In this document: positions 9,914-22,094 of the stretch, one piece after another
Position numbering within the stretch: the stretch's first letter is position 1
Layout: every line of letters starts with the position of its first letter
From: Pleurodeles waltl
Taxonomy: Eukaryota > Chordata > Amphibia > Caudata > Salamandridae
Direction: 5' to 3'
DNA length: 64,000 nucleotides
Assembly: GCF_031143425.1 (NCBI RefSeq)
Contig: NC_090438.1
Coordinates: forward strand, 777,925,138 to 777,989,137
Notes under the pieces: generated by a model
Seen by the model: only the letters and a program-made list of their open reading frames with translations
Told to the model about the DNA's origin: nothing
Databases searched by the model: none
Position numbers and translations under genes: made by a program

Positions 9914-12299
9914 TGAGTAAACAACTGTCAACATATGTTTCAGTAGATTTATACCACCTTTACCAACTTCATCAGGACCACAACCCATTTACTTAAGTCT
10001 AAAAACAGCGGGCAGTCAGGGATGTGTACAATGAACAGAAGCAGTTTTTACTGATCAGAAACTAAAATAGGTAGGGTAATTTCCAAAATGTTATTAAAAA
10101 AAAAACATTCACACATCCAAAAATACAGAATTTTGTGACTTAGACTATCCTGATGCCTGAGTGCATCAGGAGTATCATACACAAGAAGGAAATGCAGTTC
10201 ACCCAAAAAAATAGTGACCTCCACTAACTCAGATTGAGTCCAAACCTGCCATGGTGGGAGCATGCACATGGAAACAATTTAATTATCCTATTTAAAGTGC
10301 TCACAGACCCATTTCATATACTAATTTTCATAGTGCATCAGATGTTTATGATGCCTTCTCCCACATCCACCCTAGAGTCCTTCCTCTGTGCATATAAAAG
10401 CATATGGCTCACACTCTTGTGCAGCTTAGAAAGTCCCATGGCCAGTATTATACACTCGGATCCTGATATTCAATGAATATCTTTGTCTCAACAAGATGCC
10501 CAGGTCATTGTCTTCCACAGAACTGTAAAAAATGAAAAATAACCTAATGGTACACCCAGCAACAAGTAGTGAAGCAAAGGTTAGAAGGAGGCCCTGATAT
10601 AGCAAAAGGTACCTTTCCGCAACACCATTCAACACTAGGGTGGGTCAAATCCCAGTACAGGTTCCTTGTTTATTATTCTGAAGTCTGTATTGGTTTTATA
10701 TTGGTATCCTATAACGCAAAAAGAGTGTGAGATCTAAAAGTGTTAAAAATATGAAGACTCTCAAACAATCCTGTGTCCTAACTTAAACACCAGTACAGTC
10801 AATGGGAGCACGCTGCTAAAAAATACTAATATCCTATTTACCAACCAACTTGAAAGAAGTTCGCTTCTTCGCTGCATGCTGCATCCACAACTCAGCTCTC
10901 TGAAAAACAGCTCTCTAGGGGTCCTCAAATGAGACCGGCTTCCTCACAAATCACCCCCTATGTTGCGGGTCAGCCTGTCAACAAAGCATAATGCTATAAA
11001 TCAGCCACAAACCACTCATTCTCCTATCTGCTTTTGTAGGCCCCTTTGCAGCAGGACACCAATTATGGAGAGGAGTACACCCAAATAACCATTCCCATCA
11101 CTTACTTCAATTCCATACAGGCTCACTCCCACAGCATACCGGCTTTCTAATCAAAAGCTCCTTTATCACCTGCCTTGATTCAACTTTTAAATGGTTGGGC
11201 CAACTTGAACTTTCCACAACTAGAATGGTAACTCACCCTGCCAAGATGGTGCCTCCTGGGGGGCCATAAGTGAACAAAAAAAGGGTTCTGAATCTGCAAA
11301 AGGCCCCTACACATTCACCTCACTCCCTCTACATTCATGTGCTTTGTTGTATGAGAGCCAACTAAGATATAGCTTATCATTAGGGCACAGGAGTATTGCC
11401 AATTATGTATTTAAAACCGTTAGAAGATTCAATTCACACAGAAGCTTATAAGCTTGATCTTCAGCTCAAAAAACACATCACACACCAAGAATATTGGTGT
11501 CACGGTCAAAAACTAGACTGCTTCACAAATTTCATTAGATATACCATCTACTTGGGTGCCATCTTGTGTCATCGAAGGATTACTTGCAAAGAGACAACAG
11601 TAATTGTATATTACTAACAAATTACACTAATTTCATCTATTAACAATTGCAGACATAGCTTTGTATCTTCACTATTGCAGGTATCGCTAAAATGTAACTC
11701 CCTGCTCAGTGCTTAATCTCTTACCACCAAAGAATAAAGGGAAAGAATGGTAGAATAACAGATACTAATTTCCCTCAAGTTGAGAAGACTCCATATGACG
11801 AGGCCTAGATGAAGTACCCATTTGAGGGCTCTAGCCATAATATTTCCTCATTGAGGCCCGTCTGCTTGTGTTGAGGGAGAAAATCCAAAAGGTTTCTCTC
11901 TCCTTATGCGTCTCTGTCTGTGAGTGTCCTGGTCTCCATATGTTCTTTTCTAATATGAGCCATCTCAGTTCATTTTGTACGTTTCCAACCTCAATGCAGC
12001 GTTTAACGAATGGTCACATATTGATCAATATTGTGACGTCACAGGTTACAGAAAATCTACACTATTCCATGTGCATGGACATACTTTGAGCAGTATCACG
12101 TTTGAATATTGAAATTCAAGATATTATTAAAGGAACAGATTTTGGAGATTTTTGACATACTTGTTTCATTTTGATTAGAAGCAACTTACTTTGTCTAGAC
12201 CTGAAGCCTGAGGAATAAGTTGTGGGGCTTGTTAACCAGTTGGTCACCAGCAATTGACTTTAAATCAGCACCACCATCTCCTTGAATGTAGCTGAAGTA
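9914..12299. other. 2.4 kb without recognisable genes or repeats
   Basis: Mixed-composition DNA with only short frames (none above 80 codons) and no domain, terminal repeat or tandem unit that I can name. Possibly old, decayed repeat or unique intergenic sequence. Confidence 0.5.
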
Positions 12300-12659
12300 T
12301 GTGCTTTCAAACAGATACACGGGTAAGAATCTGAATGGCATTTGAACAAAATAGTTAGTCATAAATATCAAGTGAAACTAATATCAAGTTTTTAATATTG
12401 TGTCACGGAAATAGTGTGATGCAGGAATATCACTGACAAAAATATAAAGTTTTAAGGTAAGCAATATTGTTTTCAGGAATATAATTGTTGTTAATATCAT
12501 TTACAAAAATATAGTTGTAAAAAATATTGTTTTTTAAATTATCTTTATGTTTTTAAAAAATATTTTAAATGTATGTTGTGTTGTTTGTATAATTGTTGTT
12601 AATGTTTTTAAACATAGTTTGTAATTTTAAGTTACTTATAATTTTAATGTAATAGTCAA

Positions 12660-13500
12660 TAGTAATTTATACTGTTGTAGTGGGTTGTAAGGTTTGCAGG
12701 GGTACAGGGTAGGAAGTTAATTAAGATTTTTTTAAATAAAAAAATATTTTCAATAATATTAATTATTCAATTGATCATTAATTATGTAAATTTTGTAAAT
12801 ATTATTTTTTAGGTGCAGGTTTGGTTTATGGGGCATAAGGTGGGAAATTAATTAAGTAATAATTTATTAATAATTGATTCTGCATTTTTTATTGAATTTT
12901 TAATCAATAATTACGTAAATTGTGTATTTATTATTTTTTAAGTTATATTTTAGGTGCGTATTGTTGGGTTTGTAGGGGTATGGGGGAAGTTAAGTAATAA
13001 TTGATTAATAATTATGTATTAATCATGAATTATTTCATTAATAATTAATTATGTAAATTGTATAATTATATTTTTAAAGTTATGTTTTATGTGTGAGTTG
13101 TTGGGTTTGTAGATGTATAAGGTGGGAAGTTAATTAAGTAAATATTACATTTCAATTAATTAATAATTTTAATTAAATATGTAATTTATGTATAATTATG
13201 CAAATTATTCAATACATATATATTTTATGAGATATATTAGGTGTGTTTTGTGCTTTTAGGGTGATGGGGTGGGAAGTTTAAGTAGCAGTTAATTAACAAT
13301 GAATTAGTCATTCATGTTTATTTTTTTATTACTTAATATGTTTGTTGTGTTAGAATTTTTATTTTAATTATCATTTCAATTTGGGCTGCTAGGTTTCTGC
13401 AAGTTTAGTATGGGAACTTAATTAAATAATTAATTAATAACATTTGTTATTTGATGTTATTAAAAAAATTATAATTATGCAAATTGTCCTATTGATTTAA
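12660..13500 (+). repeat. Degenerate ~140-bp AT-rich tandem array, about 6 units
   Basis: The motif GGTGGGAAGTTAATTAAGTA, with variants, recurs at about 12706, 12841, 12985, 13123, 13269 and 13411, spacings of 135 to 146 bp. Each unit also carries TTGGGTTTGTAGGGGTAT before it and a TAATTAATTAT-rich stretch after it. Units are clearly diverged, so the array is old. No open frame spans it. Confidence 0.75.
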
Positions 13501-13584
13501 AAATGTATATATATTTAACTGTTATATTAAAAGCTTATCTATTTTTATTCAATTAATACATAAATTAAAATATGGTATATGTTT

Positions 13585-14075
13585 AAAGTAGAGTGCTTTC
13601 CCTTCTGTTGCACCAGCTGGGGTGGGAATAGTAAATTCTACCCCTCCTCAGTCCAATGCTTTCACTACTGCTGCACAGTGTAGAGTGAGAATAGTAAAAC
13701 TTACCCCTCCTGAGTCCAGCGCCTTCCCTGCTGTTGCACCAACTGGAGTGGGAATAGTAATTTTTACCTCTCCTGAGTCCAACGCTTTCCCTACTTTGCA
13801 TAGACTGGAGTGGGAATCGTAAATTTTACCCCTCCGTACTCCAATTCTTTAGGTACTGTTGCACTGACTGGAGTAGAAATAGTAAATTTTATCCCTCCTG
13901 AGTCCAATGCTTTTCCTACTGTTACACAGTCTGGAGTAGGAATATTACATTTCACCCTTCCTGAGTCCAACGCTTTCCCTAGTGTTGCACAGACTGGAGT
14001 GGGAATAGTACATTTTACCCCTCCACAGTCTAACACTTTTCCTACTCTAGCACCATCTGGAGTGGGAATAAAATG
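13585..14075 (+). repeat. 63-bp minisatellite, about 7-8 units, open in frame
   Basis: The unit, typified by CCTCCTGAGTCCAATGCTTT plus ACTGGAGTGGGAATAGTA, repeats every 63 bp. Because 63 is divisible by three, translated copies give a 21-residue repeat (VGIVNFTPPESNAFPTVAQTG-like, with TPPESNAFP and TGVGIV as the core). The plus strand is open across two overlapping frames (13622-13822 and 13810-14130) and the minus strand is open as well. One unit near 13795 is about 2 bp short, which causes the frame switch. No promoter or start context suggests expression. Confidence 0.85.
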
Positions 14076-14277
14076 TAAAAGTTTTGTTAATATTGTTAAA
14101 ATATGTATTATTATGTGCTTGTGTATTTAATTTTATGTTGTTTATATATAGAAATAAATGTTATTTTAAGATATTTTTTTTAACGTATTTTTTGTTGTTT
14201 ACTTATTATGTATATTAAATCGACAATGTTTTAAAAGTTTTTTCAAGTTTATTTGCTAATTTTTTATTTTTACTATA

Positions 14278-14332
14278 TGTGTGTATATATAAATATATAT
14301 ATATATATATGTATGTATATATATATTTATAT
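14278..14332. repeat. (AT)n / (TATG)n microsatellite
   Basis: A short run of alternating TA and TATG within AT-rich DNA. Confidence 0.85.
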
Positions 14333-14686
14333 TAGTAAATAAAAAAATGGAAAATCATAACATAAAATAAAATTTACATTTTTAATTATAGCTTTATTAT
14401 ATGTGTACATAAACATACACAGATGCATATATTATCTCCAAATATTATTTAAACAAATTTAAATATTATATCAATGTTATAAGTTAAAATATTTAGTATT
14501 TACTATTTTTTAACTAAATATATTAAAAAATAATATGTTTGTATATGTTTTTTCGATATTAGTGTAAAACGATATTTAAAAAAAATATTTTTGTGATTAC
14601 ATTCATATGTATAGTAAAACAATATTTTTGTGATCGATATTTTTGACACAATATTTTTGTAGCATGATATATGGTTTCAATATTAT

Positions 14687-15173
14687 GGGCCTCATGGGAC
14701 CGTCAGACTCGCATTGACAGTCGGTCCACTGCACTCCAGGCAGTCCGACCGCTACATTACTACCTTGACAGTCGGACTATGAGGGAGCCACCGTCACTGC
14801 AGAGAACATGGTTCCTGACGGGCTCACGGCGGTCGGACTCACCACTCCTGTATCTGCCAACCTTTCCATGGTGAGACCCACCACGGAAAGGCTGGCAGAA
14901 ACACAGTGCTGGGTGTCCCCTGGGCCCAGCACCTTTGCAGACAGTTTGCATGCCAAGGGTGCTGGTGTGCTACGTTATTGGCATCAACTCCCTTAAGGGA
15001 GCTGTGGCCAAGGATCCCTTAAGGGAGCCAAGACCAATACCGTAGCCCTGTTTCCACCTGTCAGCGGGAACATTTTAATATGACGGGGGAAGGACACCGC
15101 TAGCATGATGGCAGTATCCTTCCTGTGACTTTGGTGGTCCCATGGTACGGACCGCCAAAGTCAAAATGACCCT
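14687..15173. mobile_element. Harbinger-type MITE, GGGCCTCATTA family, copy 2
   Basis: About 487 bp, beginning GGGCCTCATGGGACCGTCAG and ending with a GGACCGCCAAAGTCAAAATG / ACCCTG inverted counterpart. The interior has the same GGCAGTCGGAC-type blocks and the GCAGACAGTTTGCATGCCAA stretch equivalent to the central hairpin of copy 1, here with a degraded arm. A separate inverted pair (CTTAAGGGAG...CTCCCTTAAGG-like, near 14990-15030) also occurs. Non-coding. Confidence 0.7.
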
Positions 15174-15224
15174 GTTAGTCACTGAACCAATCCAAACATG
15201 TAGTGACAGAATTAACCCCAAAAA

Positions 15225-15460
15225 ATGTTCTTTGGCATCACACTCAGGAAGTTTCTGTAGCATCCCATCATAAAAAATGCTGATAGCATCAAACCAAGGA
15301 AGTGTTTGGCAGCATTACACCAAGAGAATGTTCAGCAGCATTCCACTGAAGAAATATACAGCAGTATCTGACCAGAAAATGTTTCCCAGGAAATATTTGA
15401 TGGTATCTCCCCCAGGACACGTTCATACTGGTGGTGGACCTCAAACTGTTTTCAGCAGCA
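15225..15460 (+). repeat. Degenerate ~30-bp minisatellite
   Basis: Successive blocks of the form GGCAGCATTACACCAAGAGA, AGCAGCATTCCACTGAAGAA and CAGCAGTATCTGACCAGAAA occur every 26-33 bp from about 15225 to 15460. Units are strongly diverged. Confidence 0.55.
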
Positions 15461-16271
15461 CTTTTACAATTCGAAAGATCACAGTACTTTATACACATCT
15501 GCTATAGAGTGAGTAGAGATAATCTCACATTTAGGATTTGGAGAAACATTCAGAATTCAAATAAATGCATCCTTTGCAGTTACTAGCCCTTGTTTATGTG
15601 CTTAAAAATATGTATATGAGGATCTCCTTATGTGCCCACTGTCCCATGCAAATGCAAATGTGAACGACACTCAATCAGACAAAGACCCTGTTTGTATATC
15701 TATATTATTTAGGATTTTTTTACATTGCAAGAGCTTAGTAACAGCTTAAGTTGCCAGGCCCGACCTAATGTACAAAAATCTCAATAGATAATAAAAATGA
15801 GTAATGTATTACAATAACAAGCTAAAACCAGCGTCATTGGGTACAAACACTGTAAGGCATTTTCAATAATTAGATGATTAATGTAAAAAGAACACTGCAG
15901 ATGCATGAGGAACACAACATAATACAAATGCATGTACTGTAAATATGAAATCATTAGAAACATTTGTAGTCCCAGATGATGCATGCTGTAACGGGGGAAA
16001 CACCAAAACACAGAAAGTTAGACTTCCTTCAAACTCAGAACATGAGGAGGAAAATGTGGTTTTCCCTGGATATTCTGCTGTACTGATGCTGAATGATCGA
16101 CTCCTGAGGGATTGTATCTGTTGATTTTATTATAGGTTTTTTCCCCCTTGGCTACATACTGCATATGGTGACAATTGTTTTGAGAACTGCTCTGTTGATT
16201 AAACTGAAACTGATCAATAAAGGTTAAAGAAAAACAATGCACTAGTTAAAACAATGAGCTTATCAAGTATA
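15461..16271. other. 0.8 kb without recognisable features
   Basis: No coding frame, tandem unit or transposon end that I can name. Confidence 0.5.
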
Positions 16272-16866
16272 GGGCCTCATTACGAGTGTGGTAGTCTGAG
16301 GACCGCCACACTCGTATTGATGGTCGGACCACCACACTCCAGGCGGTCCAACTGCCCAATTAGAACCCTGGCGGACAGATCCACCAGGGGACTGCCATCT
16401 CTGCCAGGAACATAGTTCCTGATGTGGTGACTGTGGTCTGAGTTGTACTCATCCAGGGCGGCGCTGAACTCAGTGCCGCCTAGCTGATTACATCTCCCCT
16501 CACCACCAGCATTTCCATGGCGGTTTCACTGGCATGGAAAAAAGGCTGGTTGAAAGGGTGTTCTGTGGGCCACAGAGGGGCCCAGCACTGCCTGGGGGTC
16601 CCCCTGCCCAGCACCATCGGAATTCTCACACGCATTCCGAGGGTGCTGGTCGGCCCCTTCTGCGCTGCGAGATAGTATTCGGCTCCTTTAAGAGAGCCGA
16701 GTGCTATCTCTCAGGTCTGACCGGCAGGAAAGCTCTATTACAATGTACCCGCCGGTCAGACTGGTGGGAACATTATAATAGGGTAGGGGAGCAACACCAT
16801 GGCAGTGGCATCCTCCTCGTGAGTTTGGAACCCCTGCATTGGGACCACCAAACTCCTTATGGGGCC
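16272..16866. mobile_element. Harbinger-type MITE, GGGCCTCATTA family, copy 3
   Basis: About 595 bp. It starts GGGCCTCATTACGAGTGTGG and ends with ACCACCAAACTCCTTATGGG / GCC, the inverted form of the same end. It has the family interior, with GGCGGTCC blocks and a partly preserved central palindrome (GGAATTCTCACACGCATTCC). A second inverted pair (TCGGCTCCTTTAAGAGAGCC region, about 16678-16702) is also visible. Non-coding. Confidence 0.78.
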
Positions 16867-17225
16867 GATAGTCACCACCCGTGCTCACCTACACTTCTAG
16901 CAGTTGGTTTCTAAAGCACCCTCTTCGGTCTCTGGTGAGGGCTATGCAGGACTTCTAGGTGCTATATCCTCATTGTTGGAATCCATGGTTTGGTTGAGAT
17001 CTTCTACATAGACAGGGTCAACTTCTAGATAGTGCAGGCCAGTAGAGCTTCAGATGAGCTATTGATTTGCACTGATTCTCCCTCTAAAGAGGATGCAACG
17101 GTGTCCTCATTGGCAGCCATATTTAGGTCAGGCGTCTGCTGCACGGAGTAAAGGGAGAAGGAGCTGGACTTCTAATACTTTACCTGAATTATTGAGGGCA
17201 AAACATTATATAAAGTATGGATTAT

Positions 17226-19510
17226 TTGAACCCTTTCACTGCCTAGCCTTTTCAATGCTAAGCTCTTTTTTGGCTGTTTGGGTTAGTTCGCACTTAGGTA
17301 GCCATACTTTTTTTCACATATGGTATCCTCGCCAAGTTTACTCCCTTTCTTCCAGCATCCTGGGGATTCCAAAGGTACATAGGGTTTGTGGATTGCCCTG
17401 GAGTGGATTGAGAAAATGGCAAAAATACAGCAAAATTTTGGCTTCTGGAGGAAAAAAGTGCTCCACAAAGAATGTTCTGTTTTTTTCTTAAAAATGGCAA
17501 CAACAAAAGGTTTTCTGTGCTAATATCATCATTTTCCTGGCTTATGGGAACATGCAGAGTTGAATCAAAAACGCTATTTGTTACCACAGTTTTGGCATTT
17601 TTCAAAGATGTAGCCCATTTTCCCTAACTTTTATGCTTTCAACCTGCTGCCATTTTGTGATAGAAAGCAGGATGAAACCCAGGGTGATTCAGGAAAGCTA
17701 TAGATTTCTGAAAGTAGACAAAATTCTAAATTCAGCAAGGGCTCATTTCTGTAGATCCTTGAAGGTCGTCCCAAAGAAACGAATGGCTGAAATAAAAAAA
17801 TTAACATGAGTAGGAAAAAACAGCCATTGGTGACAACTTTTTCATGTGTAACTTCCTGTCACATTGGCCGATTAGCAAAAGCAATATAACATTACATCAG
17901 CTAGACCCTTCTGGTTGCTGGGATATATGGGGTTTGTGGGTTCTTCAAGAACCAGAGGTACCCAGAACCAACGAGTGAACAGCACTTCACATTGGTTTTT
18001 CATTTTCTATCGGGTATAGAGCAATTCATATTGTAAAATGTAAAGACTGAAAAATGGGTGTCAAAGAAACCTATGTATTCCTGAAATAAATACCAGATAC
18101 TAAGTTTATGAGCAGTGTTTATTTGTACATCTCTGAATTTGAGGATACCCATGCTATATGTAATTCAGAGGGCCTTTATCAAAATGTCTTCTTTCTCACA
18201 CACTGCCTTACATTTGAAAGGCACAAGTGCAGAGAAATACAATTGGTAATAACAAATGTTCTACTTTTCTGTATTCCCACATGTCTCCCAATATAAATGG
18301 TACCTCACTTGTGTTTAGGTTTAGTGCTTGAGACAGGAAAGGCCCAAAAACGCAACATGAACACATCACATTTTTCCTCTGAAAACTGAACCTTTTTTTG
18401 CAATGCGACTAGCTATGGAGTTTGAACTCTAGCTCAACCACCACATAGGGAAACCCAGAAAAAAATGTACCTTCCTGAAAACTTGACACCTAGGGAAATC
18501 CAGGGTGGGGTGACATGCGTGGCCAACCTCAAAGCCTGACTAAACACACACATTTTCCTCACATTTCTTTGAGGAAAATATCTGTAATCTATGCAGCCAC
18601 AAATTTCCTACCTCCCAGCATTCCCCGTGTGTCCCCATTAAAATGGCACCTCACTTGTGTGGGTAGGGCTAGTGCCGGCAAAAGGAAAGCTCCCAAAACA
18701 CAACACGGACACTTCACATTTTTTGACTGAAAACTGACCCTTTTTTGCAATGTTGCCGGCACCTAGGGAAACCTCGAAAATCTGCATATCTTTGAATACT
18801 AGACACCTAGGGGAATTCAGGGTGGAGTGCCATTTGTGGTTCCCACCCGGTTTCCCTACCTAGATGCCATTGCAAACCGTAAACTTTGACTAAAAATACA
18901 TTTTTCTCACATTTCTGTGATAGAAACTTCTGGAATATGCAAGCCACATATTTTTTACCACCTACCCTTTTTCTCCAGGTCTCCCAATAAAAATGATATT
19001 TCACTTGTGTGGGTAGGCCTAGTGCCTACTACAGGAAAGGCCCCAAAATACAATGTGGAGACATCAACATTTTCTGTCACAAAAAAATTGGCAATGAGGG
19101 TAGCCTTGCTTTTTCTTGCTGGGGATCGACGGCCACCCAGGGAAACCTACCAAGACAAGACATTTCTAAAACCTAGACACCCAGGAGAGTCCAAGGTGGT
19201 ATGCCTTGCATGGATCCCACAAAGTTTGCTTACCTACAGTGCCCTACCAACCTCAAATATTGCCTAAAATTGCACATTTTCCTCACATTTCTGTGATCTA
19301 AACCTCTGGAATCATCAGGAATCCACAAAAGATAGCCCTTGCCAATCCCCTAAGCATGAATTCACTGAAAGGAAGTCCCTCTGGTGCTCATACAGAAGGA
19401 TTTCCTGCCTCTGCTATCACGATGGGCCAGGATGTGCGGGAGCTGTCCTCAACACCTCAGATCTGGTGCTGAGGACCTCTCCAGCAAGTCCTTAGCATGC
19501 AAGAGGTTAA
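17226..19510. mobile_element. Possible TTAA-type (piggyBac-like) non-autonomous element
   Basis: The right end reads GCATGCAAGAGGTTAA; reversed, it is TTAACCTCTTGCATGCTAAG. The left end reads TTGAACCCTTTCACTGCCTA. The two resemble each other after the TTAA-like tetranucleotide (left copy degraded to TTGAA), which is the target signature of piggyBac elements. The interior has no transposase, only the ~350-bp tandem units described separately. The assignment rests on the terminal motif and is tentative. Confidence 0.4.
17955..19335 (+). repeat. ~350-bp tandem repeat, 3 to 4 diverged units
   Basis: The anchor TCACTTGTGTGGGTAGG recurs near 18306, 18651 and 19001 (spacings about 346 and 351). A second anchor, CACATCACATTTTTCCTCTG and variants, recurs near 17986, 18363, 18710 and 19063. 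Each unit also carries ACACCTAGGGAAATCCAGGG and a TTTCCTCACATTTCTGTGA stretch. Divergence is moderate. No coding capacity; short frames here are by-products. Confidence 0.8.
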
Positions 19511-21458
19511 GGAAAAGAAATCTAAATGTACACATTTCTTCTTCTTCTTAATCCAAGACGGCCAAACCTTTTCCTTTAGAGTGATGTCACGTCCTGTTAT
19601 CTGCTATGTAAGGGGTCCATTTTCAGGTCCAGTTGATTCACAATTGTTTCTGTACCATTTCTCGCTCACTGGACCATGTGGACCCTTTGTTCTCTCCAGT
19701 TCCTGTGTTCTATGCTCCTTGTCGCCTATTTGTATGGCCTGGTCAGGCTGAAAAGATTTACTAGCCTCCAGTTTTTCCCCTTGATGCTGAATTATTTTCT
19801 GGAGCATTGCTAGAATTCTTGTATTAACCGGACCTTTGGCACTGCCACTGAGGATATAAGGACTTTTCTTCAAACCAAGAAGACTCCATAATCATTGCCC
19901 TGAAGACCAGTGTTTCACAGGAATTCACTGACAATCAGAGCCAGGTAGTTTTGTAGTTTGGAAATGCAACAGACCAGGTTAGAAAAAAGTTTTGCTCCTT
20001 TGTGGGATTTCTCTTCCCTGTGCAAGCTTTCAAGATGCATTCTGGTGCCTAAATAAAGCAAGTCTGTTACAACCTCCAAGAACATGCTCTGGCAGGAAAC
20101 TTTTTGTAATCCACAAACAGATCTTGGAGTACAAGGGGAATGAAGTGGAGAATGCCGCTATCATTGATGTACTTTGTGGGTTATATCCACTCTCTGTCTT
20201 GCAAAATGCATCCTCACAATTATTAAAATGTGAGCGATCAGCAAACTGCAACCCTAATGCCAGTTAGCACTCTATTGATTGCAAAGTATGCCCCACGCAC
20301 ACACAATCATTATTGTAAAAACAACACACTGTGGGGACGGCCTATTCGCAATCTGCATTTTAGTATGTTTAGTAGTACTACAATAGTAATTATAACTTGA
20401 TGCAAAATGCTATTCACACACTCATGTGCGGAGGTCTCCGCCTCTCCTATCTTTAATGGGTGGAGAACTTCACCCTTGACTGCAGAAATATATGCACACG
20501 TATGTTAGTAGTAAATGTGGTATGGACTGGGGAAGTAACTGGAAAATAGGGAACATTTAAAACTATAGGGGAGGGGTTTTAGAAGGAATATGGAGAGATT
20601 AAGGGAGGGGTTTAGGAAGGGGTATGCATCTGATATCTTCATAAAGATTCCATTTAGGTACTCACTTTTTACATTATAAATGTTTATTTATTCAGGTGTA
20701 CATTTTTAATTAGAAATTTACAATTACCAATGTTGTTAAAATATCAGTTTCAGTGCAATGTAATAATCCAGCTTGGTTGAATATATTGTTTAATGTTTGT
20801 TCTAGCATAGCCTGATTATTTTGATTTTCTAGTTGTTGTTTTTGAATAGTTAACAAGATTTCATAGAATATAACATTTAGATTTCCCAGTTTTTGTTTCA
20901 AAACTGTAAACAACGTTCCAAGGAACATAAAATGGTGCAAGGCTGGAGTGGTTTCTATATTGATTGTTTATTTTAAACATTCAATAAGGTTCATGTAGAG
21001 TACACAGAGATTTTTTAGCTAGAGTGGAAACTTCAATCCAAGAATAGCAAGCAGGGGGTCTTGCAGATGTGAGGTTTTCCTGTAGGCACTCCTCTTTGCT
21101 GAAGGTTACACAAAAACAAAAAAGCCTTCCACAAGTCATATCTGCCTGCCTGAGGACAACATAGCCAGTGAGGCACAAAGACAGGGACCACACCTGTGTC
21201 ATTTCTGAATCCTGGTTCTGTTGTTCTAAAAAGGTACACAAGTATCAGCAATGCAATCTGAGAAACTCACATAAATGAACTAATTTTAATGTTACAAATA
21301 TGATATAAATTTTAAATAATATTTCTAAATGATTTATTTATTTTTTCATTAAAAAATAAATGTAACTTTAATTTTAAAAAGTTAAAATAATTGTATATCA
21401 TTTAGTAACTTTGAGTACATAACAAATAAATATAAGCTTTTTACTTTAAGAGGGGTTT
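19511..21458. other. 1.9 kb without assigned features
   Basis: Contains short frames on the minus strand (20940-20710 and 21241-20981), the first with a Gln/Asn-rich helical look, but nothing I can match to a family. The motif CACTCATGTGCGGAGGTCTC at about 20420 resembles CTCTGAGTGCGGAAGTCTCC inside the 318-bp duplication that follows, so this stretch may belong to the same old element. Confidence 0.4.
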
Positions 21459-22094
21459 CATTTTTTAATAATTCTTCAAAAAATAATTTTAATTTAATTT
21501 AATATATTCCAATATATTAAAGGAATGCCATTTAAAATAGTCGTTTAACAGTTAAAAAGAATAATTTCACATGTGAAAATTACTTTACATTAAAAAGTAA
21601 CATTTCTAATTATTTTAATACTTTTTATTCTCTTATTTTATTATTAATTTCCCTATATTTAAACATATGGAGATCTCCACTCTGAGTGCGGAAGTCTCCG
21701 CCAAGTGTCTGTGGAATATCAAACACAATTGTAAAATCAACACTATTAGTAACTGTATGTTTGTATTTGAAGTTTTCATTTTTTAATAATTCTTCAAAAA
21801 ATAATTTTAATTTCATTTAATATATTCCAATATATTAAAGGAATGCCATTTAAAATAGTCGTTTAACAGTTAAAAAGAATAATTTCACATGTGAAAATTA
21901 CTTTACATTAAAAAGTAACATTTCTAATTATTTTAATACTTTTTATTCTCTTATTTTATTATTAATTTCCCTATATTTAAACATATGGAGATCTCCACTC
22001 TGAGTGCGGAAGTCTCCGCCAAGTGTCTGTGGAATATCAAACACAATTGTAAAATCAACACTATTAGTAAATGTATGTTTGTATTTGAAGTTTT
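21459..22094. repeat. Near-identical 318-bp tandem duplication
   Basis: The block beginning CATTTTTTAATAATTCTTCA at 21459 is repeated from 21777. The copies run to about 21776 and 22094 and I count only two or three differences (for example TTTAATTTAAT versus TTTCATTTAAT, and AACTGTATG versus AAATGTATG). The unit is AT-rich and contains ACTCTGAGTGCGGAAGTCTC. Such low divergence means a recent duplication or an assembly artefact. Confidence 0.92.

Larger units (their letters stand above)
12300..14686. mobile_element. AT-rich block with possible inverted ends, enclosing two tandem arrays
   Basis: The left edge (about 12340-12500) and the reverse complement of the right edge (about 14545-14686) share the motif AATATTGTGTCA followed by CACAAAAATAT or GACAAAAATAT. 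This suggests long, degenerate terminal inverted repeats. The interior is strongly AT-rich and contains the ~140-bp array, the 63-bp array and an (AT)n tract. No coding gene is convincing. The element interpretation is tentative; it could also be an AT-rich satellite block. Confidence 0.35.

Noticed and set aside
12005..12050. TGACGTCA-like sequence as a regulatory element
   Set aside because: A single 8-bp match in 64 kb with no nearby gene has no support beyond chance.
12660..15460. Regularly spaced repeats considered as a CRISPR array
   Set aside because: Units are diverged, of unsuitable length, with no unique spacers, and the genome is clearly eukaryotic.
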